Of a stretch of 64,000 nucleotides of DNA, positions 25,732 through 32,737 are shown piece after piece. The position numbers and the translations under genes are program-made. Source of the DNA: Motiliproteus sp036961355 (lineage in GTDB: Bacteria; Pseudomonadota; Gammaproteobacteria; Pseudomonadales; Balneatricaceae); the NCBI GenBank assembly GCA_036961355.1, contig JBALVL010000023.1:10543-74542 (forward strand), in the 5' to 3' direction. The stretch's first letter is position 1, and every line of letters begins with the position of its first letter. A model generated the notes under the pieces. That model worked only from the letters and a program-made list of their open reading frames with translations, was not told where the DNA came from and did no database searches.

Positions 25732-25834
25732 TAAATGGTGGGGTATCAAGCGTAACACCTATGAACATCACATGTTGGGCACGCTTTTGCCGATACACCT
25801 TTTGGTGCTATAGCCAGCTTTTGAAACGGCGCGC

Positions 25835-25846
25835 AGGTGCGAACCT
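25835..25846 (+). ncRNA. Hairpin H2 in the pqqA leader (GNRA loop)
   Basis: AGGT (25835-25838) and ACCT (25843-25846) close a GCGA tetraloop, a GNRA-type loop. The flanks (GCGCGC before, TGTTTG after) echo H1 at 25715-25731. The stem is short, so the call rests on the similarity of the two elements. Confidence 0.35.
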
Positions 25847-25866
25847 TGTTTGACGCTGTCATCGCT

Positions 25867-25984
25867 ACCCTCTAAAGATCTACGACTTTTGACCCCCATA
25901 AAATGCCCCAAGGTCTTCTGTGTTGGTTGTGGTGGTTTTGCGAAGCTATGGGGGAGCGCTGAAAGCCGGAGTTGTTTAGAGGGT
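25867..25984 (+). ncRNA. Candidate structured RNA with nested stems upstream of pqqA
   Basis: The outer arms ACCCTCTAAA (25867-25876) and TTTAGAGGGT (25975-25984) are perfectly complementary over 10 bp. Inside them CCCCCATA (25893-25900) pairs with TATGGGGG (25947-25954) over 8 bp. Internal loops of 16 and 20 nt separate the two stems; the apical 46 nt contain a possible CCAA/TTGG pairing and a GCGAA. Such a nested arrangement is what a riboswitch or regulatory RNA looks like. It ends 103 nt before the pqqA start. I know of no named RNA family at this position. The pairing is seen directly; function is inference. Confidence 0.45.
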
Positions 25985-26087
25985 TCTCAAACATCGCTTC
26001 GACGGTCGGTAGTTCGATCTGTTCTAAAACAGCTGGCAGTTACTAGCTATTTATAACTTTTTATAACAACAAGATGAGGGTAGCCCT

Positions 26088-26159
26088 ATGTGGACCAAGC
26101 CTGCGTTTACCGACCTGCGAATTGGTTTTGAAGTCACTATGTACTTCAGCAATCGCTGA
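26088..26159 (+). CDS. pqqA: PQQ precursor peptide PqqA
   Basis: This 23-residue peptide starts MWTKPAF and contains the conserved E15-V-T-M-Y19 motif whose Glu and Tyr side chains are crosslinked by PqqE and become the PQQ skeleton. The match to the gammaproteobacterial PqqA consensus is nearly exact (F7 for Y and S21 for A are the differences I recall). GAGGG lies 7 nt before the ATG. It heads the pqq cluster and is followed at once by a UUCG-capped hairpin that probably keeps pqqA mRNA in excess over pqqBCDE. Confidence 0.97.
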   Translation: MWTKPAFTDLRIGFEVTMYFSNR

Positions 26160-26164
26160 TTAAG

Positions 26165-26182
26165 ACGCGCCTTCGGGCGCGT
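26165..26182 (+). terminator. UUCG-capped hairpin between pqqA and pqqB
   Basis: ACGCGCC (26165-26171) and GGCGCGT (26176-26182) close an extra-stable TTCG tetraloop 5 nt after the pqqA stop; TCTGATTT follows. It is likely an attenuator or 3'-end stabiliser giving a short abundant pqqA transcript, a behaviour known from other PQQ producers. Confidence 0.75.
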
Positions 26183-26252
26183 TCTGATTTCAGTTTCCTA
26201 ACGACATGCGATCAAGGGATAGGGCTCAAGGATAGAGCTTAAGAATATGAGC

Positions 26253-26280
26253 TTATTAATCAGAACTTATTGATCAGAAC
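26253..26280. repeat. 14-bp tandem duplication before pqqB
   Basis: TTATTAATCAGAAC (26253-26266) is followed directly by TTATTGATCAGAAC (26267-26280), identical at 13 of 14 positions. Upstream, AGGGATAGGGCTCAAGGATAGAGCT shows a further degenerate duplication (26216-26240). The sequence between pqqA and pqqB has thus grown by short tandem duplications. Confidence 0.6.
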
Positions 26281-26294
26281 AACGAGGTGCAGTG

Positions 26295-27218
26295 ATGAAG
26301 ATTCGAGTATTAGGTGCTGCTGCCGGTGGTGGCTTTCCGCAATGGAATTGCAACTGCCGTAACTGTAAAGGTTTTCGTGATGGCAGCATCAACGCCAAGG
26401 CACGAACACAGTCCTCGATCTGTATCAGCAGCGATGGTGAAGATTGGTTGCTGTTCAACGCATCACCCGATATCAGGGCGCAGCTGGCGTCGTTTGAACC
26501 GCTACAGCCCGCCCGCAAATTACGCGATACCGGTATCGCCGCGATTCTGTTAATGGATGCCCAGATTGACCACACCAGCGGCCTGCTGATGTTGCGTGAA
26601 GGCTGTCCGTTGGATGTTTACTGCACCGATCCGGTATTTGAGGATTTGAGTCAAGGCTTCCCTGTTTTTCCGATGCTCAACCACAAGACCTGGAACGGTG
26701 GCTTTAACCGCCAAACCGTACCGCTGGATACTGAGAAAGGGTTTGAAATTCCGGCGATAAACAATCTACGTATTCATGCGATGGTGCTGAGCTCGAAAGC
26801 ACCGCCGTATTCGCCGCACCGTGACGCCCCGGTTGACGGTGACAATATCGGTATCTTTGTTGAAGACCTGACCACTGGCGGTACCTTGTTTTACGCACCG
26901 GGACTCGGCCAGGTAGAGCCGCACCTGTTGCCCTGGATGGAACGTGCCGACTGCCTGTTGGTCGATGGCACTCTCTGGCAGGACGACGAAATGATTCGAC
27001 AAGAGGTTGGGGTGCAACTGGGTACACAGATGGGTCACCTGCCACAAAGTGGTCCCGGCGGCATGATCGAGCTGCTCAAACCGCTGCCTGCCAGCCGCAA
27101 GGTTTTGATTCATATTAACAATACTAATCCAATTCTTAATGAGGACTCGGCCGAGCGCGCTCAGTTGATCGAGCAGGGTATCGAAGTTTCTTACGATGGT
27201 ATGGAGCTCGAATTATAG
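26295..27218 (+). CDS. pqqB: PQQ biosynthesis protein PqqB
   Basis: The 307-aa protein has the metallo-beta-lactamase fold. The characteristic start is KIRVLGAAAGGGFPQWNCNC, and the metal-site region reads LLMDAQIDHTSGLL instead of the classical HxHxDH. PqqB is thought to act late in PQQ formation as an iron-dependent hydroxylase of the tyrosine-derived ring. ATG 26295 is chosen over the adjacent GTG because GAGG lies 7 nt upstream. Length matches the family (about 303-308 aa). pqqC follows after 102 bp containing another short duplication. Confidence 0.96.
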   Translation: MKIRVLGAAAGGGFPQWNCNCRNCKGFRDGSINAKARTQSSICISSDGEDWLLFNASPDIRAQLASFEPLQPARKLRDTGIAAILLMDAQIDHTSGLLMLREGCPLDVYCTDPVFEDLSQGFPVFPMLNHKTWNGGFNRQTVPLDTEKGFEIPAINNLRIHAMVLSSKAPPYSPHRDAPVDGDNIGIFVEDLTTGGTLFYAPGLGQVEPHLLPWMERADCLLVDGTLWQDDEMIRQEVGVQLGTQMGHLPQSGPGGMIELLKPLPASRKVLIHINNTNPILNEDSAERAQLIEQGIEVSYDGMELEL

Positions 27219-27250
27219 GGCTTGAGATATAGGGTCTTGAGAGATAGGAC
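27215..27250. repeat. Tandem duplication across the pqqB stop codon
   Basis: ATAGGGCTTGAGAT (27215-27228) is followed by ATAGGGTCTTGAGAG (27229-27243) and a partial ATAGGACC. The first copy contains the pqqB stop codon TAG (27216-27218), so duplication has lengthened the intergenic spacer without changing the protein. Confidence 0.55.
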
Positions 27251-27320
27251 CGAACGGTTCTTTCAACGACAATCTACAACCGTCAATTAATAACAATAAT
27301 AAAATCAGGAGTTCAGCCCC

Positions 27321-28124
27321 ATGACACTCAAGTCGATAAGTCATCCATCACAATCCGACACTAGCGCTGAGCCATGGTCCCGCCAAGAATTTGAAGCCCG
27401 CCTACGTGCTAAAGGCGAGCTGTATCATATCCATCACCCGTACCATGTAGCGATGCATCAAGGTCGCTGCACGCCGGAACAGATCCGGGGCTGGGTCGCC
27501 AATCGCTACTACTACCAGATCAGCATCCCGGTAAAAGATGCCAACGTGTTGGCCAATTGTGATGACCGTGAAGCCCGGCGTTTATGGGTTCAGCGAATTC
27601 TCGATCATGACGGTTATGGCGGACCTGCCGGCACCGGTGAAGGCGGAATTGAGGCCTGGTTGCGGTTGGGTGAAGCCTGCGGTTTGAACCGTGCCGAGAT
27701 GCAGTCACAGGAGCATGTGTTACCGGGGGTGCGTTTTGCCGTCGATGCTTACGTTAACTTCGCCCGTCATGCGAGTTGGCAGGAAGCGGCTTGTTCCTCA
27801 TTGACCGAAATGTTCGCACCCACCATTCATCAATCGAGGCTCGATACCTGGCCTACCGACTATCCGTGGATCGATGTGGAAGGCCATCAGTACTTCCGTA
27901 ACCGTCTCAGCGAAGCGCGTCGGGACGTACAGCACGGTTTGCAGGTGACTCTGGATCACTTTGTTACTCGTGCTCAGCAAGAGCGAGCGCTGGATATCCT
28001 GCAATTTAAACTTGATGTGTTATGGACCATGCTCGACGCGATGACAATGGCTTACGAGTTGGATCGGCCGCCTTACCACAGCGTGCTTAACGTGCAGTCA
28101 ACGCTGAAGCAGGGAGCGGCCTGA
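27321..28124 (+). CDS. pqqC: Pyrroloquinoline-quinone synthase PqqC
   Basis: The 267-aa cofactor-free oxidase catalyses the last step, ring closure and eight-electron oxidation of AHQQ to PQQ. Conserved stretches include YHIHHPYHVAMHQGRC, GWVANRYYYQISIPVKDANVLANC-like (residues about 58-81), HDGYGGPAGTGEGGIEAWLRLGEA region and FAPTIHQSRLDTWPTDYPWI; the active-site histidines and tyrosines of the family are present. AGGAG lies shortly before the ATG. Its stop TGA shares one base with the pqqD start (28124), so the two are coupled. Confidence 0.97.
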   Translation: MTLKSISHPSQSDTSAEPWSRQEFEARLRAKGELYHIHHPYHVAMHQGRCTPEQIRGWVANRYYYQISIPVKDANVLANCDDREARRLWVQRILDHDGYGGPAGTGEGGIEAWLRLGEACGLNRAEMQSQEHVLPGVRFAVDAYVNFARHASWQEAACSSLTEMFAPTIHQSRLDTWPTDYPWIDVEGHQYFRNRLSEARRDVQHGLQVTLDHFVTRAQQERALDILQFKLDVLWTMLDAMTMAYELDRPPYHSVLNVQSTLKQGAA

Positions 28125-28414
28125 TGTCCACTTCACAACAGCCCATTTGCTCAACAACCGTCCCTGCGATTCGTTCACATTTTCGTTTTCAGTGGGAGGA
28201 GGCACAGCAAGCTTTCGTACTGCTGTACCCCGAAGGGATGGTCAAGCTTAACGGCGGTGCCGGAGAGATCCTGGCTTGCTGCGACGGGCAGGCGACGGTT
28301 GCTCAGATAACCGACCAGCTCAACGCCAAGTTTCCCGATGCCGGTGGCCTGGATAACGATATTCAAGAATTTCTGGGGGTCGCTCATGAGCAGAAATGGC
28401 TCGTCTTTAACTGA
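28124..28414 (+). CDS. pqqD: PqqA peptide chaperone PqqD
   Basis: This 96-aa RRE-type protein binds PqqA and presents it to PqqE. Recognisable features are FRFQWEEAQQAFVLLYPEG, VKLNGGAGEILACCDG and the C-terminal DIQEFLGVAHEQKWL helix. Its start overlaps the pqqC stop by 1 nt and its 3' end overlaps pqqE by 29 nt, so pqqC, pqqD and pqqE are translated as a coupled unit. Length is normal for the family. Confidence 0.95.
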   Translation: MSTSQQPICSTTVPAIRSHFRFQWEEAQQAFVLLYPEGMVKLNGGAGEILACCDGQATVAQITDQLNAKFPDAGGLDNDIQEFLGVAHEQKWLVFN

Positions 28415-29630
28415 TTCAGCCTCAACTGATTCCGCTTCAATAGGCTCTGCTTCAATAGAGAGCTCAACCACCGGTGGCGGCCTCCAATCGGGTCTGCCCG
28501 AAGGGGTAGGGCAGCCGTTCTGGTTACTGGCCGAACTGACCTACAGTTGCCCGTTACAATGCAGCTACTGCGCCAATCCAGTTGACCTAAAAGGCGGAGG
28601 TGAGGAACTAACGACCGAACAGTGGCTGTCAGTGCTTCGGCAGGGCCGCAAGATGGGGGCGGCGCAACTGGGCTTCTCCGGTGGTGAGCCGTTGCTGCGT
28701 AAGGACCTTGAAGTGCTGATCCGTGAAGCACGGCAGATGGGCTATTACACCAATCTGATCACTTCGGGCATGGGCATGGATGCTGAGCGGATGGCTGACT
28801 TTAAAACGGCCGGGCTTGATCATATCCAGATCAGCTTTCAGGCCAGTTCGGCCGAGTTAAATAATCGTCTTGCTGGCAGTGATAAAGCGTTCGCGCAGAA
28901 GATGGCGATGGCGCGTGAAGTTAAAGCGCAGGGCTATCCGATGGTGCTTAACTTTGTGATCCATCGAGACAACATCGACGACATCGACCAGATCATTGAA
29001 CTGTCGATGGAGCTTGAGGCTGATTATGTTGAGTTAGCGACGGCACAGTATTACGGCTGGGCGTTGGCGAACCGCGATCAGTTGCTGCCCACCAAGGATC
29101 AACTGGCACGCGCGGAAGCCACCACCAACCGTTACCGTGACCAACTTGACGGTGAAGGCCCTAAGCTGATCTTCGTGATGCCTGATTACTACGAAGAACG
29201 CCCCAAAGACTGTATGAACGGTTGGGGTAAGTTGTTTCTGACCATCACCCCTGATGGCACAGCGCTGCCGTGCCATAGCGCCCGTGAACTTCCGATCCAG
29301 TTTCCTAACGTGGTCGATACGTCACTGGAAGATATCTGGTATCGCTCCACCGGTTTTAACCATTTCCGGGGTTACGGCTGGATGAAAGAGCCGTGCCGTT
29401 CTTGCGATGAGAAAGAGAAAGATTTTGGCGGCTGTCGCTGTCAGGCGTTTAAGTTGACCGGTGATGCCACCAATGCCGATCCGGTCTGCGGTAAGTCCGA
29501 GCATCACCACCTGATTGAAGCGGCACGGCAGCGCGCCGAGACGGCCGATTCCAGTGGTCTGATTCTGCGAAACAAGCGTAATATCGATGCAGCTAAGGGA
29601 CAGCTGCAGCAACTGATTGCCCGAGGATGA
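28386..29630 (+). CDS. pqqE: Radical SAM enzyme PqqE
   Basis: The 414-aa SPASM radical SAM protein crosslinks Glu and Tyr in PqqA. The 4Fe-4S/SAM motif is CPLQCSYC, preceded by the typical PFWLLAELTYS; the SPASM cysteines are in DCMNGWGKL, LPCHSAREL and CRSCDEKEKDFGGCRCQAF. Unusually, about 40 residues precede the catalytic core, a Ser/Thr/Ala-rich stretch (DSASTDSASIGSASIESS) encoded by 15-bp repeats. The ATG at 28386 lies within pqqD; another start cannot be excluded, but the next in-frame ATG is far inside the barrel. Membership of the pqq operon makes the function firm. Confidence 0.95.
   Translation: MSRNGSSLTDSASTDSASIGSASIESSTTGGGLQSGLPEGVGQPFWLLAELTYSCPLQCSYCANPVDLKGGGEELTTEQWLSVLRQGRKMGAAQLGFSGGEPLLRKDLEVLIREARQMGYYTNLITSGMGMDAERMADFKTAGLDHIQISFQASSAELNNRLAGSDKAFAQKMAMAREVKAQGYPMVLNFVIHRDNIDDIDQIIELSMELEADYVELATAQYYGWALANRDQLLPTKDQLARAEATTNRYRDQLDGEGPKLIFVMPDYYEERPKDCMNGWGKLFLTITPDGTALPCHSARELPIQFPNVVDTSLEDIWYRSTGFNHFRGYGWMKEPCRSCDEKEKDFGGCRCQAFKLTGDATNADPVCGKSEHHHLIEAARQRAETADSSGLILRNKRNIDAAKGQLQQLIARG
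28411..28467. repeat. 15-bp repeat array inside the 5' end of pqqE
   Basis: The units at 28411-28425 (CTGATTCAGCCTCAA), 28426-28440 (CTGATTCCGCTTCAA), 28441-28455 (TAGGCTCTGCTTCAA) and a partial unit to 28467 form an in-frame array that encodes a repeated S-A-S-T/I pentapeptide. The first unit includes the pqqD stop codon. The array explains the extended N-terminus of PqqE. Confidence 0.75.
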
Positions 29631-29655
29631 TGGCAAAAGCAGAGTAGCCCTACTC

Positions 29656-32004
29656 ATGTCGCAAACTCTGTCCAAGAAAGAGCCCCGGATTCAATCTCCG
29701 GGCAAGGCCCAGCACAAGATAGAGCCCAAGACCTTAACCGCTTCGTCACTGATGAATATCTATGGCGAAGATGTAAACGCTGCTCAACCTGATGTTAACC
29801 TACTCGCCGTTAACTCACAGGCTGCAGCCGAGCTCCGGAATGCCACTATAGCGTCAGAACCCGACTTGATCAGCGCCACCCAGGCCGCCGAGCAAGGGCG
29901 CCAATGGGCCGAGCTGCAATCGTGCGGAGATCGTCTGTGCTGGTTGGAGTTCGATGCGACATTGGGCGCGACCCGGATTCGTCTTCGCCAGCGTGATCAG
30001 TCTTCGATCCTGATAACCCCTTCCTCGTTTAGCGTCCGCAGCAGGGTCCATGAGTACGGTGGCGGTAGCTTTCGGCTGGTCGATGATGCGGTCGTGTTCG
30101 TTAATGATCGTGATCAGGGGCTGTACTGGCAACGTTTGCCGTCTTCTGATGCAGATCAATTACAGCCGCCGCGGCTGTTACGGCAGACAGAGGGGTTTCG
30201 TTATGGTGATCTGCAATACGATCGCCTCCGTCAGCGCATCATCGCCGTCGAGGAGCAGCACGGCGAACAGGGAGTGATAAACCGACTCGTTGGGATCGGT
30301 CTGCCAGACCTCCTATGCGTGCCTGATCATCAAGTGGCGATCAGAAAGGTGTTGGTTCAGGGCGACGATTTTTATAGCTCACCGCGGCTTAGTGTTGATG
30401 GATCACAGTTGGCTTGGATCAGCTGGAACCACCCTGAACAGCCCTGGACTGCGACACAGCTCTGGCTGGGTGGTCTGGATAGTGACGGTGTTCCACAAGG
30501 GCAGCAACGGATCACCAGCGGTAGTTATCAGGGGCGATCCGAGTCGGTGGTACAGCCGGAATTTGGCCCCGATGGTGCGCTGTTCTTTTTGTCGGATCGT
30601 AGCGGCTGGTGGAATTTATACCGTTATCTTGTACCTGCTAATGTTAATGAACATCGCCATAACTCGGGGTCGACCGACCGTTGCTCAGCTACCGGCAAGC
30701 GCGCACCTAAGTCGGTTAACAGGCGCGTAGCGGTTCCGGTTGATGCGCTATTACTGCGCTCGAGCGAGTTCTGCCGCGCCCCTTGGCAACTCGGTCAGCA
30801 GGCTTACGTGGTGATCGATGCACAGCATGTTGGCTGTAGCTGGTGGCAAGATGGCAAGGCACAACTGGGACTGTTGCAACTTGATAAAGCGACAGCACCT
30901 GTTTATCCAGGCCAAAATCTAACCCCCTTGGGTTGCTGGGCTGCGGTACATAGCCTCAATTTTCATAACGGCCAGCTAGTGGCGTTCGCTGAATCGAGTG
31001 TTGAGTCCGGTCAGTTGGTTAGTTTCGGGTTGTCCGGTCAACCGTTGGCAGGCGACGACTGGCAGGCTAGTGTCGTGGAGCGTATCGACGGCAGCGAACC
31101 GATCTCTTGCAGCGACAGCGCTGTAGCGAGAGCAGCAACTAGAGTAACAACTAGAGTAACAACAGTAGCAACGCCTGCCGTGGTGGAAGCCGAGCATGTT
31201 GTTATCGATGTTGAGGGCCGTGCCCAGGTCTATGGCTTGTTATACCGACCTCAACCCGTGGATGCGGCAGAACCACGGCCAACTCCGCTAATTATTCAAC
31301 TGCACGGCGGTCCGACAGCGCAGGCCGACGGTCGGTTTGATCCGCTGAAACAGTTCTGGCTGCAGCGTGGTTTTGCACTGCTCGATCTGAACTATCGGGG
31401 CAGCACCGGCTACGGCCGCGAGTATCGCCAGCAGCTCAAAGGGCAGTGGGGTGTCAGTGATGTTGAGGATGTGACCAGTGCCGCTCGCTTCTTCAGTGCC
31501 CAGGGTTGGGTAGATCCGCAACGGATAGTCGTGCGGGGCAACAGCGCGGGCGGTTACACGTGCTTGCAGGTGCTCAGCAACGCCGATGGTCAGCAGTGGT
31601 TGCGGACCGGAGCCAGTCACTACGGTATCAGTGATCTGCAACGGCTGGCCGCCGAGACACACAAGTTTGAGTCGCGTTATCTGGATTGGTTGATTGGCGA
31701 TCCGGTTGAGGACCAGCAACGCTACCGAGCACGGTCACCGATTCATCGCCCGCAGAGTTTTTGTCGGCCGCTGATATTTTTTCAGGGCGGGCTGGATCGA
31801 GTGGTCCCAGCAACCCAAACCTACACCCTGTACAACCAACTGAAAGGGCGGGGGTTGGATGTCGAGTATTTGGCGTTCGCTGATGAACGCCACGGCTTTC
31901 GGCAGGCGAAAAACCGCGCCACCGTATTGCAGCGCGAGTGGCAGTTTTACCAACAGCAGTTGGAAATAGTCGAGGTGCTAAGTAGCTCCTCCCGTTGCGA
32001 ATGA
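29656..32004 (+). CDS. pqqH: S9-family serine peptidase of the pqq cluster (PqqH-like)
   Basis: The 782-aa protein has an N-terminal beta-propeller-like region (about residues 60-480) and a C-terminal alpha/beta-hydrolase peptidase domain with catalytic Ser in RGNSAGGYTCLQ, Asp in FFQGGLDRVVPA and His in FADERHGFRQ. In Pseudomonas the gene directly after pqqE (pqqH, PA1990 as I recall) encodes the same kind of prolyl-oligopeptidase-like enzyme and is assumed to take part in processing the crosslinked peptide. No pqqF/G protease is present here. ATG 29656 avoids a long overlap with pqqE. Near residue 500 a 12-bp tandem repeat (31138-31161) encodes a Thr-Arg-Val-Thr stretch between the two domains. 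Confidence 0.85.
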   Translation: MSQTLSKKEPRIQSPGKAQHKIEPKTLTASSLMNIYGEDVNAAQPDVNLLAVNSQAAAELRNATIASEPDLISATQAAEQGRQWAELQSCGDRLCWLEFDATLGATRIRLRQRDQSSILITPSSFSVRSRVHEYGGGSFRLVDDAVVFVNDRDQGLYWQRLPSSDADQLQPPRLLRQTEGFRYGDLQYDRLRQRIIAVEEQHGEQGVINRLVGIGLPDLLCVPDHQVAIRKVLVQGDDFYSSPRLSVDGSQLAWISWNHPEQPWTATQLWLGGLDSDGVPQGQQRITSGSYQGRSESVVQPEFGPDGALFFLSDRSGWWNLYRYLVPANVNEHRHNSGSTDRCSATGKRAPKSVNRRVAVPVDALLLRSSEFCRAPWQLGQQAYVVIDAQHVGCSWWQDGKAQLGLLQLDKATAPVYPGQNLTPLGCWAAVHSLNFHNGQLVAFAESSVESGQLVSFGLSGQPLAGDDWQASVVERIDGSEPISCSDSAVARAATRVTTRVTTVATPAVVEAEHVVIDVEGRAQVYGLLYRPQPVDAAEPRPTPLIIQLHGGPTAQADGRFDPLKQFWLQRGFALLDLNYRGSTGYGREYRQQLKGQWGVSDVEDVTSAARFFSAQGWVDPQRIVVRGNSAGGYTCLQVLSNADGQQWLRTGASHYGISDLQRLAAETHKFESRYLDWLIGDPVEDQQRYRARSPIHRPQSFCRPLIFFQGGLDRVVPATQTYTLYNQLKGRGLDVEYLAFADERHGFRQAKNRATVLQREWQFYQQQLEIVEVLSSSSRCE
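31138..31161. repeat. 12-bp tandem duplication inside pqqH
   Basis: ACTAGAGTAACA occurs twice in direct succession (31138-31149 and 31150-31161), keeping the frame and inserting four residues between the propeller and hydrolase domains. A third, diverged unit follows. Confidence 0.6.
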
Positions 32005-32342
32005 TGAAGAGAGTAGGGTGGCTGCTAAATAGCTCTCTTTGAGTGAAGTATTGCTGCATCGTCGCTATATCTTAGCCAGCTATTCGATAAAAAGATCACT
32101 CTTAAGAGGGGGCTAACAGGCCGATTCGCACTAAGTAGGCATCGCGCGTGCTTTCGATATCGGCAGTTAAATTTACAAAGCCCCCATCATCAATCTCACC
32201 AGCTAGCTTTCGCTATGCGAACTTAGCAGACCGTTAAGCCTTTCTAAAATATTCCATAGTGCTAAGCCACTTTAGCAGGAATCAGAACACAGAGCGGACA
32301 TCAAGACGACTTCCGCTATCGGCGGCTGTCTCTACTAACCGG
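32005..32342. other. Non-coding stretch after pqqH, with part of a diverged repeat
   Basis: No coding sequence is supported. AAGAGAG (32007-32013) and CTCTCTT (32033-32039) could form a weak 7-bp stem ending the pqq transcript. The stretch 32278-32349 is one copy of a 72-nt repeat whose other copy is at 43151-43222 in opposite orientation. Composition shifts toward AT from here on. Confidence 0.5.
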
Positions 32343-32349
32343 TCATCGG
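32278..32349 (-). repeat. Left copy of a diverged inverted 72-nt repeat
   Basis: Read on the minus strand, this segment aligns without gaps to 43151-43222 on the plus strand; by hand count 46 of 72 positions agree, including GATG-CCGGTTAGT at the start, ATGTCCGCT in the second half and GATTCC at the end. The ATGTCCGCTTTG core resembles an intergenic repeat family that I recall from many proteobacteria. The two copies lie at the outer edges of the 32.3-43.2 kb block. Confidence 0.55.
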
Positions 32350-32492
32350 TACTGACAGTACCACTGCTCCACATCATGCAGCATTTTCATCGAGTGTTTG
32401 GCAGCATCAATGCCAGACGCTATTTCTTGTAGGTACTATTGATGCACCCTCTCAGGAGGTATGCATTTCAGCAGCATCGACTTAGCGGCCAT
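32343..32492 (-). pseudogene. Broken second copy of a small tandem gene
   Basis: The frame starts at ATG 32492 (MAAKSMLLKC), is interrupted by TAG at 32436-32438, and ends at TGA 32343. Read through the stop, its 49 codons align without gaps to the neighbouring frame at 32492-32653: by hand 23 of 44 positions agree, and several differences are conservative (D/E, V/L). Both share the core AKHSMKMLH / TKHFMKMLH followed by QW. This points to a duplicated small protein gene of which this copy is dead. The family is unknown to me. Confidence 0.45.
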
Positions 32493-32596
32493 CATTCCTG
32501 ACTCTTCCACTGCTTCAGCTCATGCAGCATTTTCATGAAGTGCTTGGTGGCCAATATTCCGTACACTATTTCTAGCAGGCGCTCCTGCGGTCCCAT
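32492..32596 (-). CDS. Possible small protein, first copy of a tandem pair
   Basis: From ATG 32596 this gives 34 aa (MGPQERLLEIVYGILATKHF and on to a terminal QWKSQE); the frame stays open upstream to 32653 but without a good start or ribosome site, so the 5' end may be lost. Its stop TGA shares a base with the ATG of the second copy, the arrangement of a translationally coupled pair. The helical, amphipathic look and the protein-level similarity to the second copy support past coding. It lies on the same strand just downstream of the solute-binding protein gene. Confidence 0.35.
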   Translation of the reverse strand: MGPQERLLEIVYGILATKHFMKMLHELKQWKSQE

Positions 32597-32737
32597 TTCA
32601 GGAGTTATGTATTTAAAAAGTACCGACAAACCGGGAATCGAGAGCAAAGATGATCAGCACGGAACTGTGTTTCAGCGCATACCTAGGAGCAGACATACTT
32701 CACAATAAAAACTAGCCCTTTTCAGCAGGAAAATGCT

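Larger units (their letters stand above)
25598..26087 (+). promoter_or_regulatory. Long pqqA leader / divergent control region
   Basis: These 490 bp between the minus-strand oxidoreductase gene and pqqA hold no convincing coding frame. A 68-codon frame at 25850-26056 lacks a ribosome site. The region is rich in complementary segments: two short hairpins with GCGA-containing loops (25715-25731 and 25835-25846) and a long nested pair of stems (25867-25984). The pqqA ribosome site GAGGG is at 26076-26080. A structured untranslated leader or a separate small RNA is the simplest reading. Confidence 0.55.

Noticed and set aside
25773..25790. Possible sigma-54 site (TTGGGCACGCTTTTGCC) upstream of pqqA
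   Set aside because: GG and TTGC have the right spacing, but the rest of the -24 element does not match; too weak to call.
25850..26056. 68-codon frame in the pqqA leader
   Set aside because: No ribosome site or recognisable product, and it runs across both nested stems, which explain the region better.
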